Shown: positions 29,597 to 39,385, counted from the first letter of the stretch. The stretch is 64,000 nucleotides of DNA from Burkholderia dolosa (GCF_902499135.1 NZ_CABVPR010000026.1:17573-81572), one strand, 5' to 3'. Notes: generated by a model not told the origin, from the sequence alone. Translations and numbers: made by a program.

Positions 29597-30139
29597 ATGA
29601 AAATCGCAAAAAACACCGTCGTGTCAGTCGCTTACAAGCTGTCGGATGCGCAAGGCAATCTGATCGAGGAAAGCGACGAGCCGATGGTCTATCTGCACGG
29701 CGGCTATGATGGCACGTTCCCCAAGATCGAGGAACAGCTCGACGGCCAGGAGCCCGGTTACCAGACGCAGATTCAGCTCGAGCCCGAGGACGCATTCGGC
29801 GACTACGATCCCGAACTCGTGAAGATCGAGCCGCGCGATCGTTTTCCCGAGCCGCTCGAAGTGGGCATGCAGTTCGAAGGCACGCCGGAAGACGGCGACG
29901 AAGATGTCGATTCGCTGATCTATACGGTCACCGACATCGCCGAAGACAAGGTCGTGCTGGACGGCAATCACCCGCTCGCCGGAATGGCGCTGCGTTTCGC
30001 GCTCACCGTGAAGGACGTGCGCGAGGCGACCGAAGACGAGATCGAGCACGAACATGCGCACGGCGCGGACGGGATCGAGGTCGTCGACGAGGATGACGAC
30101 GAGAACGGCGAGTCCCCGTCAGGGCGTACTCTGCACTGA
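29597..30139 (+). CDS. SlyD-like FKBP-type peptidyl-prolyl isomerase
   Basis: A 180-residue isomerase and chaperone. The FKBP part (about 1-65 and 125-150) has VVSVAYKLSDAQGNLIEESD and an inserted IF domain with the LEPEDAFGDYDPELVK motif. The C-terminal tail is acidic with a few histidines (EHEHAHGADG), not the Cys/His-rich metal tail of E. coli SlyD. This fits SlyD-like cytosolic enzymes. The ATG at 29597 has GGGAG in front. The last 21 bases overlap the 3' end of the convergent metallophosphoesterase-like gene. Confidence 0.92.
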   Translation: MKIAKNTVVSVAYKLSDAQGNLIEESDEPMVYLHGGYDGTFPKIEEQLDGQEPGYQTQIQLEPEDAFGDYDPELVKIEPRDRFPEPLEVGMQFEGTPEDGDEDVDSLIYTVTDIAEDKVVLDGNHPLAGMALRFALTVKDVREATEDEIEHEHAHGADGIEVVDEDDDENGESPSGRTLH

Positions 30140-31354
30140 GCTGGCAGGCTGCGCGGGCACCGGCGCGACGCCTGACGGCGCATCGCCTGGCGCCGCGCCA
30201 TTGCCTTGCAGCGACGGCGCGAGCGACGACGAGTCGGGCAGCGCTGGCAACGCCGGAATCTCCGGCATCTGAGGCAGCGGGACGTCGTCCCGGGGCACGA
30301 GCGGCAGTGCCGGCGGCACCGGGACGTTCTTCGGCACGTCCTGCAGACTCACGCTGAAGATCGTCTGCCGCGCCGGCGAGACGCCGATCTTTACCCACTG
30401 AGTCGTCGGGTGGCGCGGGCCGATCGCGACGCGCGTCACGTTTCCGACCAGTTCACCGTCGTCCGCATGCAGCGGTCGATCGATCAGAAAACCGTTCGCG
30501 AGCGGTTCGCCGCTCGCGTGCACGACCAGGATCGGGCCGCGGAACGTCGCTGCCGCCTTCACCAAGGTTCGTTTCAGCTCACGAAAGCCGTCGCGGACGC
30601 GCGGCCGATTGAAACGCAGCCACGCAAAGCGCTCTGCGCGCTCGTAGCGATCGAATTGCGGATCGCCTTCGAAAATCACCACCATCGCGTGCGCGTCGCG
30701 CCGTTTCGCATATTCGGCCGCGTGATCGATCCAGAAGCCGTTCGCGATAATGCGATCTTCGAACTCGCCGTTGCGGCCGCCCGCCGTCAGGAAGTGATTA
30801 TTCGGCGCCGGCACGTTGAGCGCGACGTAGACGATGCCGTCATGCATCCAGCGCGCGTTTTCGCGATACAGGCGAAACCGCGCGACTTCGCTTTCGCGTG
30901 TGATCTGCAGCGCGTCGGTGTTGGGCAGCGCCGCGTCGGCGAGCAGCGTCTGCCGCAGGAAATCGAGTCGCTCGACCGGATCGTAGCCGCCGCCGGCCGC
31001 CGCGTTGCAGGCCACCCAGTCGTCGTGGCCGGGAACGAACACCAGCGGCACGCGCGACGCGTCGAGGATTGCGCCACGCTGTACGTACAGCGCGTCGCGG
31101 CACGGCTCCTTCGCCCCTTTCAGATCGCCCGCGTAGACGATGAACGCGAGATTGCGCTCCCGCGCAATCGATTCGAGCAGCCGCTGAGCGGCCGGTTCGT
31201 CCGCGGGTACGTTGATGACGCCGGATACGACTGCGAACGACGACGGGGTCGCGGCGGTGCGTTTGGCCGGCGCCGCTAGCGCGGCGGACTGGACGAGCAC
31301 GAACGCGGCCGCAGCGCACGCGGCAGCCCGGACTGCGTGCCGCGGTTTGCGCAT
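30119..31354 (-). CDS. Exported metallophosphoesterase-like protein with Pro-rich tail
   Basis: About 411 residues. An N-terminal export signal (ACAAAAFVLVQSAALAAPAK) is followed by a calcineurin-like domain showing FIVYAGDLKG and VFVPGHDDW. These are degenerate versions of the GD and GNH(D) metal motifs, and a canonical N-terminal DXH is not evident after VVSGVIN. The C-terminal 70 residues are Pro/Ser/Ala-rich. I choose the ATG at 31354 (MRKPRHAVRAAAC), 7 bases after mutS; an ATG at 31381 overlapping mutS is possible. It lies downstream of mutS on the same strand and overlaps slyD tail to tail. Substrate unknown. Confidence 0.75.
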   Translation of the reverse strand: MRKPRHAVRAAACAAAAFVLVQSAALAAPAKRTAATPSSFAVVSGVINVPADEPAAQRLLESIARERNLAFIVYAGDLKGAKEPCRDALYVQRGAILDASRVPLVFVPGHDDWVACNAAAGGGYDPVERLDFLRQTLLADAALPNTDALQITRESEVARFRLYRENARWMHDGIVYVALNVPAPNNHFLTAGGRNGEFEDRIIANGFWIDHAAEYAKRRDAHAMVVIFEGDPQFDRYERAERFAWLRFNRPRVRDGFRELKRTLVKAAATFRGPILVVHASGEPLANGFLIDRPLHADDGELVGNVTRVAIGPRHPTTQWVKIGVSPARQTIFSVSLQDVPKNVPVPPALPLVPRDDVPLPQMPEIPALPALPDSSSLAPSLQGNGAAPGDAPSGVAPVPAQPASSVQSTP

Positions 31355-31361
31355 TGCGCGC

Positions 31362-34019
31362 TTATGCGTGCCCGTCGGCATCGTGTGACCGGACGAGCGC
31401 GCGCAGCTCATATAGCAGGTCGAGCGCGTCGCGCGGCTTCAGATCGTCGGGATCGATGTCGCGAAGCTTCTCGAGCGCCGGATGCGGCGTGTCAGCCGGT
31501 GCCGGGGCGTCCGCGCATTCGAGATCGTCCGGCATGGCCGGCGGCGCGCTGAACAGGTCGAGTTGCGGCGTATGCTGCGACGCCGATTGCTGTTCGAGAT
31601 ACGCGAGATGCTTGCGGGCGGCGCGGATCACCGGTGCCGGCACGCCGGCCAGCTGCGCGACCTGCAGCCCGTAACTCTGATTCGCAGGACCTTCGTTGAC
31701 CGCGTGGAGGAACACGATGCCATGGCCGTGCTCGACGGCGGACAGATGCACGTTCGCTGCTTGCGGGAACTCCGCCGGCAGTTGCGTGAGCTCGAAGTAG
31801 TGCGTTGCGAACAGCGTGTAGCAGCCGTTGTGCGCGAGCAGATGGCGTGCGATCGCCCACGCGAGTGCGAGACCGTCGAACGTCGACGTGCCGCGGCCGA
31901 TCTCGTCCATCAGCACGAGGCTTTGCGGTGTCGCGTCGTTGAGGATCGCTGCGGCCTCCGTCATCTCGACCATGAATGTCGAGCGGCCGCCGGCCAGATC
32001 GTCGGCTGCGCCGATGCGCGTAAAGATGCGGTCGATCGGGCCGAAGCGCGCCGACTTCGCCGGCACGTAACTGCCGACATAGGCCATCAACGCGATCAAT
32101 GCGGTTTGCCGCATGAAGGTCGACTTACCGCCCATGTTCGGGCCGGTGATCAGCAGTAGCTTGCGCTCCGGGCCGAACCGGCAATCGTTCGCGATGAACT
32201 GCTCGACCTGCGCTTCGACGACCGGATGACGACCCTGTTCGATTTCGATGCCGACGTCGTCCGTGAAAGTCGGTGCGACCCAGTCGAGCGCACGCGCACG
32301 TTCCGCGAACGCAGCGAGCACGTCGAGTTCCGCAAGCGCGGACGCAACGCGCTGGCACTCCGGAATGAACGGCAACAGCGCCTGCAGCACGCCGTCATAG
32401 AGCGAGCGCTCGCGCGACAGTGCGCGTTCCTGCGCGGACAGCGCCTTGTCCTCGAACGTTTTCAGTTCGGGCGTAATGTAGCGTTCGGCGTTCTTCAGCG
32501 TCTGGCGGCGACGATAGTCGTCGGGCACCTTGTCGGTCTGGCCGCGCGTGACCTCGATATAGAAACCGTGCACCTTGTTGTACTCCACGCGCAGGTTCGC
32601 GATGCCTGTGCGCGCACGTTCGCGCGCTTCGAGATCGATCAGGAACTGGCCGCAGTTCTCCGAGATGTCGCGCAGCTCGTCGAGCTCAGCATCGTAGCCG
32701 CGTGCGATCACGCCGCCGTCGCGCACCATCGCGGCAGGCTCCGGCGCGATCGCGCTCGTCAGCAGATCCAGACACTCGGCGGGCGGCACGAGCGCCGTAT
32801 GAATGCGCTTCAGCGCATCGGCGTTCGCGGCGATGGCCTCGATACGTTCGCGCAGCGCGGGCAGGGCGGCGAACGTATCGCGCAGGCTCGACAAGTCGCG
32901 TGGCCGAGCGGACAGCAGCGCGAGGCGGCCGGTGATCCGTTCGACGTCGGCGATCTGGCGCAGCGCGCTGCGCAGTGCGTCGAGGCTTGCGTCCGCGGGC
33001 GCGTCGAGCAGCGCGCCGATTGCTTGCTGGCGCGACTGTGCGGCAACCGATGCGCGCGGCGGATGATGCAGCCAGTGGCGCAACAGGCGGCTGCCCATCG
33101 TCGTGCAGCAGGTGTCGAGCAGCGAATACAGCGTCGGCGACTCGGTGCCGCGCAGCGTCTCGGTCAGTTCCAGATTGCGGCGCGTGGCCGGATCGAGCCC
33201 GATGTATTCGGTCTCGTTCTCCACCTTGAGGCTGCGCACGTGCCGCAGCTGCTGTCCTTGCGTAGCGGCTGCATACAGCAGCAGCGCGCCCGCGGCACCG
33301 CACGCACTCGTCAGCGAATGCGCGCCGAAGCCGTCGAGGCTCGCGACGTCGAGCTGGTCGCACAGGCGCTGCGTACCGGACGCGATGTCGAAGTGCCACG
33401 CCGGCACGCGCTTGATGGTTCCTGCGCCGGCAGGCACGGTATCGGTTGTGCCATCGGCGGTCAGAATTTCGGCCGGCCGGATGCGTTCGAGCGCGGCGCC
33501 GAGCTGTTCGGGCTCGATTTCGGCGAGCCGCAATGCGCCGCTCGCGAGGTTCAGCCATGCGAGCCCGATATTGACCACGACGCCGCGCTTGTTGTGACCG
33601 GTGCACATCGCGAGCAGGTAGACGTCGTTCTTGTCGGACAGCAGTGCAGCGTCGGTGAGCGTGCCGGGCGTGACGACGCGCACGACCTTGCGCTCGACGG
33701 GGCCTTTGGACGTGGCCGGATCGCCGATCTGCTCGCAGATCGCAACCGACTCGCCCATCTTCACGAGCTTCGCCAGATACTGCTCGACCGCGTGATGCGG
33801 AACGCCCGCCATCTTGATCGGGTTGCCGGCCGACGCGCCACGCTGCGTGAGGGTCAGGTCCAGCAGGCGCGCCGCTCTTTCCGCATCTTCGAAGAATAGC
33901 TCGTAGAAGTCGCCCATCCGGTAGAAGACGAGCGTGTCGGGGTGGTCGGCCTTGATGCGCAAGTACTGTTGCATCATTGGAGTATGGGCTGCGAAGGCCT
34001 CGGGCGACAGCGTGGTCAT
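31362..34019 (-). CDS. mutS: DNA mismatch repair protein MutS
   Basis: Recognises mismatches and recruits MutL. It has 885 residues from the ATG at 34019 ([20 protein letters not shown]). The mismatch-binding [15 protein letters not shown] carries the Phe-X-Glu wedge near residue 36. Connector, core, clamp and ATPase domains follow, with Walker [14 protein letters not shown] near 640, Walker [16 protein letters not shown] and the C-terminal dimerisation helix region. Full length and intact, so no mutator phenotype is expected from this gene. A longer open frame upstream is not conserved. Confidence 0.98.
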   Translation of the reverse strand: MTTLSPEAFAAHTPMMQQYLRIKADHPDTLVFYRMGDFYELFFEDAERAARLLDLTLTQRGASAGNPIKMAGVPHHAVEQYLAKLVKMGESVAICEQIGDPATSKGPVERKVVRVVTPGTLTDAALLSDKNDVYLLAMCTGHNKRGVVVNIGLAWLNLASGALRLAEIEPEQLGAALERIRPAEILTADGTTDTVPAGAGTIKRVPAWHFDIASGTQRLCDQLDVASLDGFGAHSLTSACGAAGALLLYAAATQGQQLRHVRSLKVENETEYIGLDPATRRNLELTETLRGTESPTLYSLLDTCCTTMGSRLLRHWLHHPPRASVAAQSRQQAIGALLDAPADASLDALRSALRQIADVERITGRLALLSARPRDLSSLRDTFAALPALRERIEAIAANADALKRIHTALVPPAECLDLLTSAIAPEPAAMVRDGGVIARGYDAELDELRDISENCGQFLIDLEARERARTGIANLRVEYNKVHGFYIEVTRGQTDKVPDDYRRRQTLKNAERYITPELKTFEDKALSAQERALSRERSLYDGVLQALLPFIPECQRVASALAELDVLAAFAERARALDWVAPTFTDDVGIEIEQGRHPVVEAQVEQFIANDCRFGPERKLLLITGPNMGGKSTFMRQTALIALMAYVGSYVPAKSARFGPIDRIFTRIGAADDLAGGRSTFMVEMTEAAAILNDATPQSLVLMDEIGRGTSTFDGLALAWAIARHLLAHNGCYTLFATHYFELTQLPAEFPQAANVHLSAVEHGHGIVFLHAVNEGPANQSYGLQVAQLAGVPAPVIRAARKHLAYLEQQSASQHTPQLDLFSAPPAMPDDLECADAPAPADTPHPALEKLRDIDPDDLKPRDALDLLYELRALVRSHDADGHA

Positions 34020-34385
34020 AGATCCGGCGTAAAGTTGCTTGGGTTGCCCGAGTTTACCAGCGGCGCCGACGATTACAGCGGACGTTGGCCGATCGGCCGG
34101 CTTACGTGACGCGCTGCCGCTGCGCGTTCTGCGCATGCGCGCAGCGAAACGATTCTTGTCCGGCCGCGATGGCGTGTGTTTTGGGCGGCGCCGACGGCCG
34201 GTACAGCGGGGGCGGGTGCTCGCCGATCTCGCCGGCTTCGAACACGTCAATATAAAAGGGCTGTGTACGCCGAACGTCGGCGACTCTGCCGAGCCTCGCT
34301 CGCGTTTCACGATCCAAATGCCGACGGCCCGTGCCGCACGAAGCGGACACGGGCCGTCGGCGTATGCGACCCCGGCTCGGCGCGC
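34020..34385. other. Intergenic region between suhB and mutS (366 bases)
   Basis: Both flanking genes point leftward. The right part holds the strong hairpin at 34321-34360 after suhB, and the left part must hold the mutS promoter. I see no convincing -35/-10 pair there and no supported small gene. Confidence 0.6.
34321..34360 (-). terminator. Strong hairpin after suhB, probable terminator
   Basis: The 13-base arms CCGACGGCCCGTG and CACGGGCCGTCGG match perfectly. Inside them CCGC/GCGG adds four more pairs around an ACGAA loop, with one bulged A. Only CATTTGG follows on the minus strand, so the U-run is poor. It lies 25 bases beyond the suhB stop. Confidence 0.55.
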
Positions 34386-35186
34386 TTACGCGGCCGAATG
34401 CAGGCGGCTGTAGCGGTTCAGGATCGGGATCATCTGCGCATAGATCTTCGGGTTCGCGGCGACGATCTCATGCCGATGCAGGAAATCCGCGTCGCCCATG
34501 TAGTTGCCGACGAGGCCGCCGGCCTCCGTGATCAGCAAGCTGCCCGCGGCCATGTCCCATACGTTGATGCCCTGCTCGAAGAACGCGTCGAGGCGGCCGG
34601 CCGCGACGTTTGCAAGATCGAGCGCCGCCGCGCCTGGCCGGCGCAGGCCCGTGCACGCCTGCGTCATTTCTGTGAACAGGCGCGCATACGCGTCGAGGCC
34701 GTCCTTCTCGCGGAAAGGGAAGCCCGTGCCGACGAGCGCGTCCGCGAGGCGATCGCGGCGGCCGACGCGGATGCGGCGGTCGTTCAGATAGGCGCCGCGG
34801 CCGCGCGTGGCGGTGAAGAGGTCGTTGCGGTTCGGATCGTAGACGACGGCCTGCGTGACGACGCCCTTGTGTGCGAGTGCGATCGACACGCAGTAGTACG
34901 GAAAGCCGTGGATGAAGTTCGTCGTGCCGTCGAGCGGATCGATGATCCACTGGAACTCGGACTCGTTGTCGGACTCGCCCGATTCCTCCGCGAGGATCGC
35001 GTGATCTGGGTAGGCGGTTTTCAGCGTCTCGATGATCGCATCTTCGGCGGCCTTGTCGACTTCGGTGACGAAGTCGTTCTGTTGCTTCTTGCGGATCTCG
35101 ATCAGATCGAGATCGAGCGACGCGCGATTGATGATCTGTCCGGCGCGGCGCGCAGCCTTGACAGCAATGTTGAGCATGGGATGCAT
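34386..35186 (-). CDS. suhB: Inositol-1-monophosphatase family protein (SuhB)
   Basis: A Mg-dependent phosphatase of about 266 residues, starting [17 protein letters not shown] at the ATG at 35186 with AGGA upstream. The metal sites are [27 protein letters not shown] (motif A, near residue 84-93) and [11 protein letters not shown] (motif B). E. coli SuhB also acts in rRNA transcription antitermination and ribosome assembly; whether this protein does so cannot be read from sequence. Divergent from trmJ. Confidence 0.95.
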   Translation of the reverse strand: MHPMLNIAVKAARRAGQIINRASLDLDLIEIRKKQQNDFVTEVDKAAEDAIIETLKTAYPDHAILAEESGESDNESEFQWIIDPLDGTTNFIHGFPYYCVSIALAHKGVVTQAVVYDPNRNDLFTATRGRGAYLNDRRIRVGRRDRLADALVGTGFPFREKDGLDAYARLFTEMTQACTGLRRPGAAALDLANVAAGRLDAFFEQGINVWDMAAGSLLITEAGGLVGNYMGDADFLHRHEIVAANPKIYAQMIPILNRYSRLHSAA

Positions 35187-35468
35187 GAGTCTGGATCCTG
35201 TAGCCGGCGGCACGGGCCGCCAAGAAGTGGAACAACCCGCCCGGGACAGCGCGAGCGTGTCGGGCGAGGTGAGACGCGAATTGACAAAGAGCAGGGCACG
35301 ACCCGCGTCGCCCGGACGGCGGCGCGTAAGGGCATGATTTTACCCGATTATCGGCGGTCTTACGCGGCGGGAATGCGGGGAAACCCGTGCTGGCCGTTCG
35401 GACGAGTGGGCGCGTCGCGGCGATGGGCGATACCATACGGCCATTCTGATGAACCGGGTCGTACCGTA

Positions 35469-36299
35469 GTGGAAACCTTGCAGAACAACGCCGTGCCGTC
35501 CGCGCTCGGCGCGTCGTCGTCCCGGCCGCCGTCCGGCGGCTTCACATCGACCCGCTTCGTGCTGGTCGAGCCCAGTCATCCCGGCAACGTCGGCGCGGCC
35601 GCGCGCGCACTGAAAACGATGGGGTTTTCGCGGCTCGTGCTGGTCGCGCCGCGCGTGCCGCACGTGCAAAGCGATCCGGATGCGATCGCGATGGCGAGCG
35701 GCGCCGACGACGTGCTCGCATCGGCACACGTGGTGCCGACGCTCGGCGATGCGCTGTCCGGCGTGCATTGGTCGGTCGCGCTGACTGCACGCACGCGCGA
35801 ATACGGGCCGCCGCGCCTCGCCCCGCGGGCGGCCGCCGCGCACGCGCGCGTGCAGGTCGGCACCGGCGACGTTGCGCTCGTGTTCGGCAACGAGCGCACG
35901 GGGCTCGCGAACGAGCACGTCGAGCAATGCAGCGCGCTCGCGCACATTCCGGCGAATCCGGCGTACAGCTCGCTGAATCTCGCGCAGGCCGTGCAGGTGC
36001 TCGCTTATGAGCTGCGTGTCGCGTTTCTCGAATGCGAGGGCGGGCGCGAACCGCCGCCGCAAGCGCAGGCCGGCGGCGGCACGCTCGCGCAGAGCGAAGA
36101 GATCGAGCGGATGTACGCGCATCTCGAGAGCGCGCTGATCGCGCTGGAGTTCCTCGATCCGCGCAATCCGAAGAAACTGATGCCGCGGCTGCGACGCCTT
36201 TTCTCGCGCACGGCGCTCGAGCGCGAAGAGGTGAACATTCTGCGCGGCATCGCGAAGCACATCCTGTTGAAGTCGGGCACGCCGGACGGCGACGCGTAA
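35469..36299 (+). CDS. trmJ: tRNA (cytidine/uridine-2'-O-)-methyltransferase TrmJ
   Basis: SPOUT-class methyltransferase of about 276 residues that 2'-O-methylates position 32 of tRNAs. The N-terminal SPOUT domain has FVLVEPSHPGNVGAAARAL and the knot motifs LVFGNERTGL and PANPAYSSLNLAQAVQVL. A C-terminal helical extension (about 200-276, MYAHLESALIALEFLDPRN) is typical of TrmJ. No ATG suits the family N-terminus, so I choose the GTG at 35469 (VETLQNNAVPS). It is divergent from suhB and 289 bases upstream of cysE. Confidence 0.92.
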   Translation: METLQNNAVPSALGASSSRPPSGGFTSTRFVLVEPSHPGNVGAAARALKTMGFSRLVLVAPRVPHVQSDPDAIAMASGADDVLASAHVVPTLGDALSGVHWSVALTARTREYGPPRLAPRAAAAHARVQVGTGDVALVFGNERTGLANEHVEQCSALAHIPANPAYSSLNLAQAVQVLAYELRVAFLECEGGREPPPQAQAGGGTLAQSEEIERMYAHLESALIALEFLDPRNPKKLMPRLRRLFSRTALEREEVNILRGIAKHILLKSGTPDGDA

Positions 36300-36497
36300 G
36301 CGGCACACGCGGCACACATGTGGAACCGGCGCTCGCGCGTACGCGGAATCCGGGTCGCATGATCGCCGCGGTTCCGCTTGTTCCAATACGCGGGATGCAG
36401 GACACGCGCCGGAACGCGCGGCACGGCATCCTGCCCGAATACCCGCGCGACCGGCGGGGTGAACGCGACGCGTCGTGCGGTCGCGCGCGACTGGCCC

Positions 36498-36503
36498 TAC
36501 AAT
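36498..36503 (+). promoter_or_regulatory. Putative cysE -10 element
   Basis: TACAAT lies 85 bases before the cysE ATG and predicts a leader of about 80 bases containing the hairpin at 36541-36577. The -35 is weak. Confidence 0.4.
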
Positions 36504-36540
36504 CCCCGGACGTCATAAACAAATTACCCGGTGCGATAAC

Positions 36541-36577
36541 GGCCGGGCAGCGCCGGCGATGCGCGCCGGCCTTTTCC
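36541..36577 (+). promoter_or_regulatory. Attenuator-like hairpin in the cysE leader
   Basis: GCCGGCG (36552-36558) pairs with CGCCGGC (36564-36570) around ATGCG and is followed by CTTTTCC, a terminator-like shape 12 bases before the ATG. GGCCGG (36541-36546) could instead pair with CCGGCC (36566-36571), so two mutually exclusive folds exist. Confidence 0.4.
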
Positions 36578-36588
36578 CCGATCGGATC

Positions 36589-37362
36589 ATGTTCACGAGA
36601 CTGCGCGAAGACGTTGCGACGATTCGCGAGCGCGACCCCGCCGCTCGCAGTGCCTGGGAAGTGCTGACCTGTTATCCGGGGCTGCATGCGCTCATGCTGC
36701 ACCGCTTCGCGCATGCGTGCTGGCGCGCGAAGCGCTACTGGCTTGCGCGCTTCGCGTCGCAGGTGGGCAGGTTCCTGACCGGTATCGAGATTCACCCCGG
36801 TGCGACGATCGGCCGACGCGTGTTCATCGATCACGGGATGGGCGTCGTGATCGGCGAAACGGCGATCGTCGGCGACGACTGCACGATCTATCAGGGCGTG
36901 ACGCTCGGCGGCACGTCGCTCACGCGCGGCGCGAAGCGCCATCCGACGCTCGAAGCCGGCGTGATCGTCGGCGCGGGCGCGAAGGTGCTCGGCGGCTTCA
37001 CGGTCGGCGCCGGCGCGAAGATCGGGTCGAACGCGGTAGTGGTGAAGCCGGTGCCTGCAGGCGGCACGGCGGTCGGCAATCCGGCGCGCATCGTGATGCC
37101 GGCGCAACCGAAACCGCAGCCCGAGCGCGCGGCGTTCTGCGCATACGGGATCACGCCGAACGCCGACGATCCGATGTCGCTCGCGATTCACGGGCTGATC
37201 GATCACGCGGCGAAGGAAAGCCGGCGTGTCGACGAGATCGTCGCGGCGCTGGAGCGGCTCGGCACACATCTGGAAACGCTGCAGGGCGCCGATGCGGCGC
37301 GCCTCGACCTGCGCAGGCTGTCGGCGGTTCTGGAAGGAAAGGCGCTCGAGCGTCAGTCGTAG
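36589..37362 (+). CDS. cysE: Serine O-acetyltransferase
   Basis: Acetylates serine to O-acetylserine, the carbon skeleton for cysteine. The 257-residue protein starts [19 protein letters not shown] and has a helical N-domain (1-65) and a left-handed beta helix of hexapeptide repeats (about 65-170), including [19 protein letters not shown] with the catalytic Asp-His pair. A C-terminal helical extension runs from about 185 to 257 ([12 protein letters not shown]). It is convergent with lpxH, 7 bases between stops. Confidence 0.95.
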   Translation: MFTRLREDVATIRERDPAARSAWEVLTCYPGLHALMLHRFAHACWRAKRYWLARFASQVGRFLTGIEIHPGATIGRRVFIDHGMGVVIGETAIVGDDCTIYQGVTLGGTSLTRGAKRHPTLEAGVIVGAGAKVLGGFTVGAGAKIGSNAVVVKPVPAGGTAVGNPARIVMPAQPKPQPERAAFCAYGITPNADDPMSLAIHGLIDHAAKESRRVDEIVAALERLGTHLETLQGADAARLDLRRLSAVLEGKALERQS

Positions 37363-37369
37363 CGCGGCA

Positions 37370-38170
37370 TCAGTCGAGCGGCATCGGATGAATGCCGTCG
37401 GCATCGACGCGCAGATAGCCGCCGCGCGGCATGCCGTGATCGAGGTCCCAGTCGGGCAGCACCCACCGTATGCCGCCCGGCTCCATATGGCGTGCCGGAC
37501 GATGCGTATGACCGTGAATCATCACGCTCGCGCGACTCTTCCGGAACAACGCGGCCACACCTTCATGCGTGACGTCGTAGATCGACGAAGCAGGCCGCAT
37601 CCGGTCCGCTTCACTGTTCGCGCGCATCCGTCGCGCGAGCGCGCGACGCCAGCGGAACGGCCACGCGAGAAACAGCGCTTGCGCGACGCGGTTGCGCGCG
37701 AAACGGCGGAACCATTGATAGCCGCGATCGGCCGTGCATTGCGCGTCGCCGTGTGCGAGCACGATGCGCTGTCCGAACGCCATGATCAGCGCGGGATCGG
37801 GTAGCAGCATCGCGCCGGCCGCTTTCATGAAGCGTCGGCCGAGCAGGAAGTCGCGGTTGCCGTGCATCACGTAGAGCGCGATGCCGCGCTCCGAGAACGT
37901 ATGCATCAGCGCGGCCATTCGCGCGACGAACGGATCGTCGTCGAGCACGTCGTCGCCGATCCAGTATTCGAACAGATCGCCGAGGATGAACACCGAGTCG
38001 GCGCTGTCGGCCGTGTATTTGACGAAATGCTCAAACGCGGCGACCGTCTTCGGGATCGCCTCGCTCAGATGCAGATCGGCGAGAAACAGGAACGGGCGTG
38101 CGGCTTGCGCGTATTCGCGCTCGCCCGGCACGCCCGCGGAGACGCTTCGCGGCGGACTCTCCTGCAACAT
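37370..38170 (-). CDS. lpxH: UDP-2,3-diacylglucosamine diphosphatase LpxH
   Basis: Calcineurin-like pyrophosphatase that makes lipid X for lipid A on the inner face of the membrane. It has 266 residues. Motifs are LADLHLSE (metal site 1), LGDLFEYWIGDD, MHGNRDFLLG, LAHGDA and IHGHTHRP. The N-terminal 25 residues before the domain are longer than in E. coli LpxH (240 residues). It is the last gene of the minus-strand run ppiA-ppiB-lpxH, with ppiB ending 21 bases upstream. Confidence 0.95.
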   Translation of the reverse strand: MLQESPPRSVSAGVPGEREYAQAARPFLFLADLHLSEAIPKTVAAFEHFVKYTADSADSVFILGDLFEYWIGDDVLDDDPFVARMAALMHTFSERGIALYVMHGNRDFLLGRRFMKAAGAMLLPDPALIMAFGQRIVLAHGDAQCTADRGYQWFRRFARNRVAQALFLAWPFRWRRALARRMRANSEADRMRPASSIYDVTHEGVAALFRKSRASVMIHGHTHRPARHMEPGGIRWVLPDWDLDHGMPRGGYLRVDADGIHPMPLD

Positions 38171-38191
38171 CGAAGTGCCTCCGTCACCGCG

Positions 38192-38683
38192 TCAGACGAC
38201 GACGGCCTTCTCGATCACGACGTCGTCGGTCGGCACGTCCTGATGGAAGCCCGCGTTGCCCGTCTTGACGGCCTTGATCTTGTCGACCACGTCCTGGCCC
38301 TCGACGACCTTGCCGAACACCGCGTAGCCCCAGCCCTGCGGCGTCGGCGACGAGTGGTTCAGGAAGTCGTTGTCGTTCACGTTGATGAAGAACTGGGCGG
38401 TCGCCGAATGCGGGTCGTTGGTGCGCGCCATCGCGATCGTGTACTTGTCGTTCTTCAGCCCGTTGTTCGCCTCGTTGTCGATCGGCGCATCGGTCGGCTT
38501 CTGCTTGAGGCCCGGCTCGAAGCCGCCGCCCTGGATCATGAAGCCGTTGATCACGCGATGGAACACGGTGCCGTCGTAGTGCCCCTTCTTCACGTAGTTG
38601 AGGAAGTTCTCGACCGTCTTCGGTGCCTTCGCGGCGTCGAGCTCGAGCTTGATCACGCCGTGGTTCGTATGCAGTTCAACCAT
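38192..38683 (-). CDS. ppiB: Cytoplasmic cyclophilin (peptidyl-prolyl isomerase B)
   Basis: A 163-residue cyclophilin without a signal peptide ([20 protein letters not shown]). Active-site segments are [16 protein letters not shown] (catalytic Arg) and [13 protein letters not shown]. It is closely similar to the exported neighbour at 38772, which suggests an old tandem duplication with one copy gaining a signal peptide. The gap from ppiA is 88 bases, and lpxH follows. Confidence 0.95.
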   Translation of the reverse strand: MVELHTNHGVIKLELDAAKAPKTVENFLNYVKKGHYDGTVFHRVINGFMIQGGGFEPGLKQKPTDAPIDNEANNGLKNDKYTIAMARTNDPHSATAQFFINVNDNDFLNHSSPTPQGWGYAVFGKVVEGQDVVDKIKAVKTGNAGFHQDVPTDDVVIEKAVVV

Positions 38684-38771
38684 GATGAATTCCTTCGATG
38701 AGGCGGTTTAAATGGCACGCGGCCGGTCGTGCGACGCGGCCGCGTGTGGCGCCGGACGTGCCGGCAGGTTC

Positions 38772-39347
38772 TTACTTCGAGACGACGCTCGCCGATTCGA
38801 TCACGACCGGCTGCACGGGCACGTCCTGCATCGGGCCGCGCGACGTCGTCGGCACGCTTTCGATTTTCTTCACGACGTCGAGGCCCGACACGACCTTGCC
38901 GAACACCGCGTAGCCATTGCCGTCCGGGTTCGGGTAGTCGAGACCGCTATTGTCGACCGTGTTGATGAAGAACTGCGCGGTGGCCGAATTCGGATCGCTC
39001 GTGCGCGCCATCGCGATCGTGCCGGTCAGGTTCTTCAGACCATTGCGGCTTTCCAGCGGGATCGGCGCGCGCGTGGGCTTCTCGTCGAAGTTCGTCTTGT
39101 AGCCGCCGCCCTGGATCATGAAGCCCTTGATCACGCGATGGAAGATCGTGCCGTTGTACTGGCCGGACTTCACGTAATCGAGGAAGTTGGCGACCGTCTT
39201 CGGCGCTTTTTCCGGATAGAGCTCGACGCGGATGTCGCCCTGCGAGGTCTTCAGCTGCACGACGGGGTGCGCGGTGGACGTTTGCGCGAATGCGGGCGCG
39301 GTCGCGAGAAGGGCGGCGCCGCCAAGCGCCAGCAACAGACGTTTCAT
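38772..39347 (-). CDS. ppiA: Periplasmic cyclophilin (peptidyl-prolyl isomerase A)
   Basis: A 191-residue cyclophilin with a Sec signal peptide MKRLLLALGGAALLATAPAFA and predicted cleavage after AFA. Active-site segments are [16 protein letters not shown] and [13 protein letters not shown]. It should act on envelope proteins. It lies between the TPR gene (38-base gap upstream) and ppiB, all on the minus strand. A longer frame reading back into the TPR gene is not the real start. Confidence 0.95.
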   Translation of the reverse strand: MKRLLLALGGAALLATAPAFAQTSTAHPVVQLKTSQGDIRVELYPEKAPKTVANFLDYVKSGQYNGTIFHRVIKGFMIQGGGYKTNFDEKPTRAPIPLESRNGLKNLTGTIAMARTSDPNSATAQFFINTVDNSGLDYPNPDGNGYAVFGKVVSGLDVVKKIESVPTTSRGPMQDVPVQPVVIESASVVSK

Positions 39348-39385
39348 TGCGATCCTCAGGTTGGGAAAAAAGAAGGCGACGCCGC

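Noticed and set aside
36541-36577. Reading the cysE leader hairpin as the trmJ terminator
   Set aside because: It lies more than 240 bases after the trmJ stop and downstream of a candidate cysE -10, so a leader element is the better fit, though not proven.
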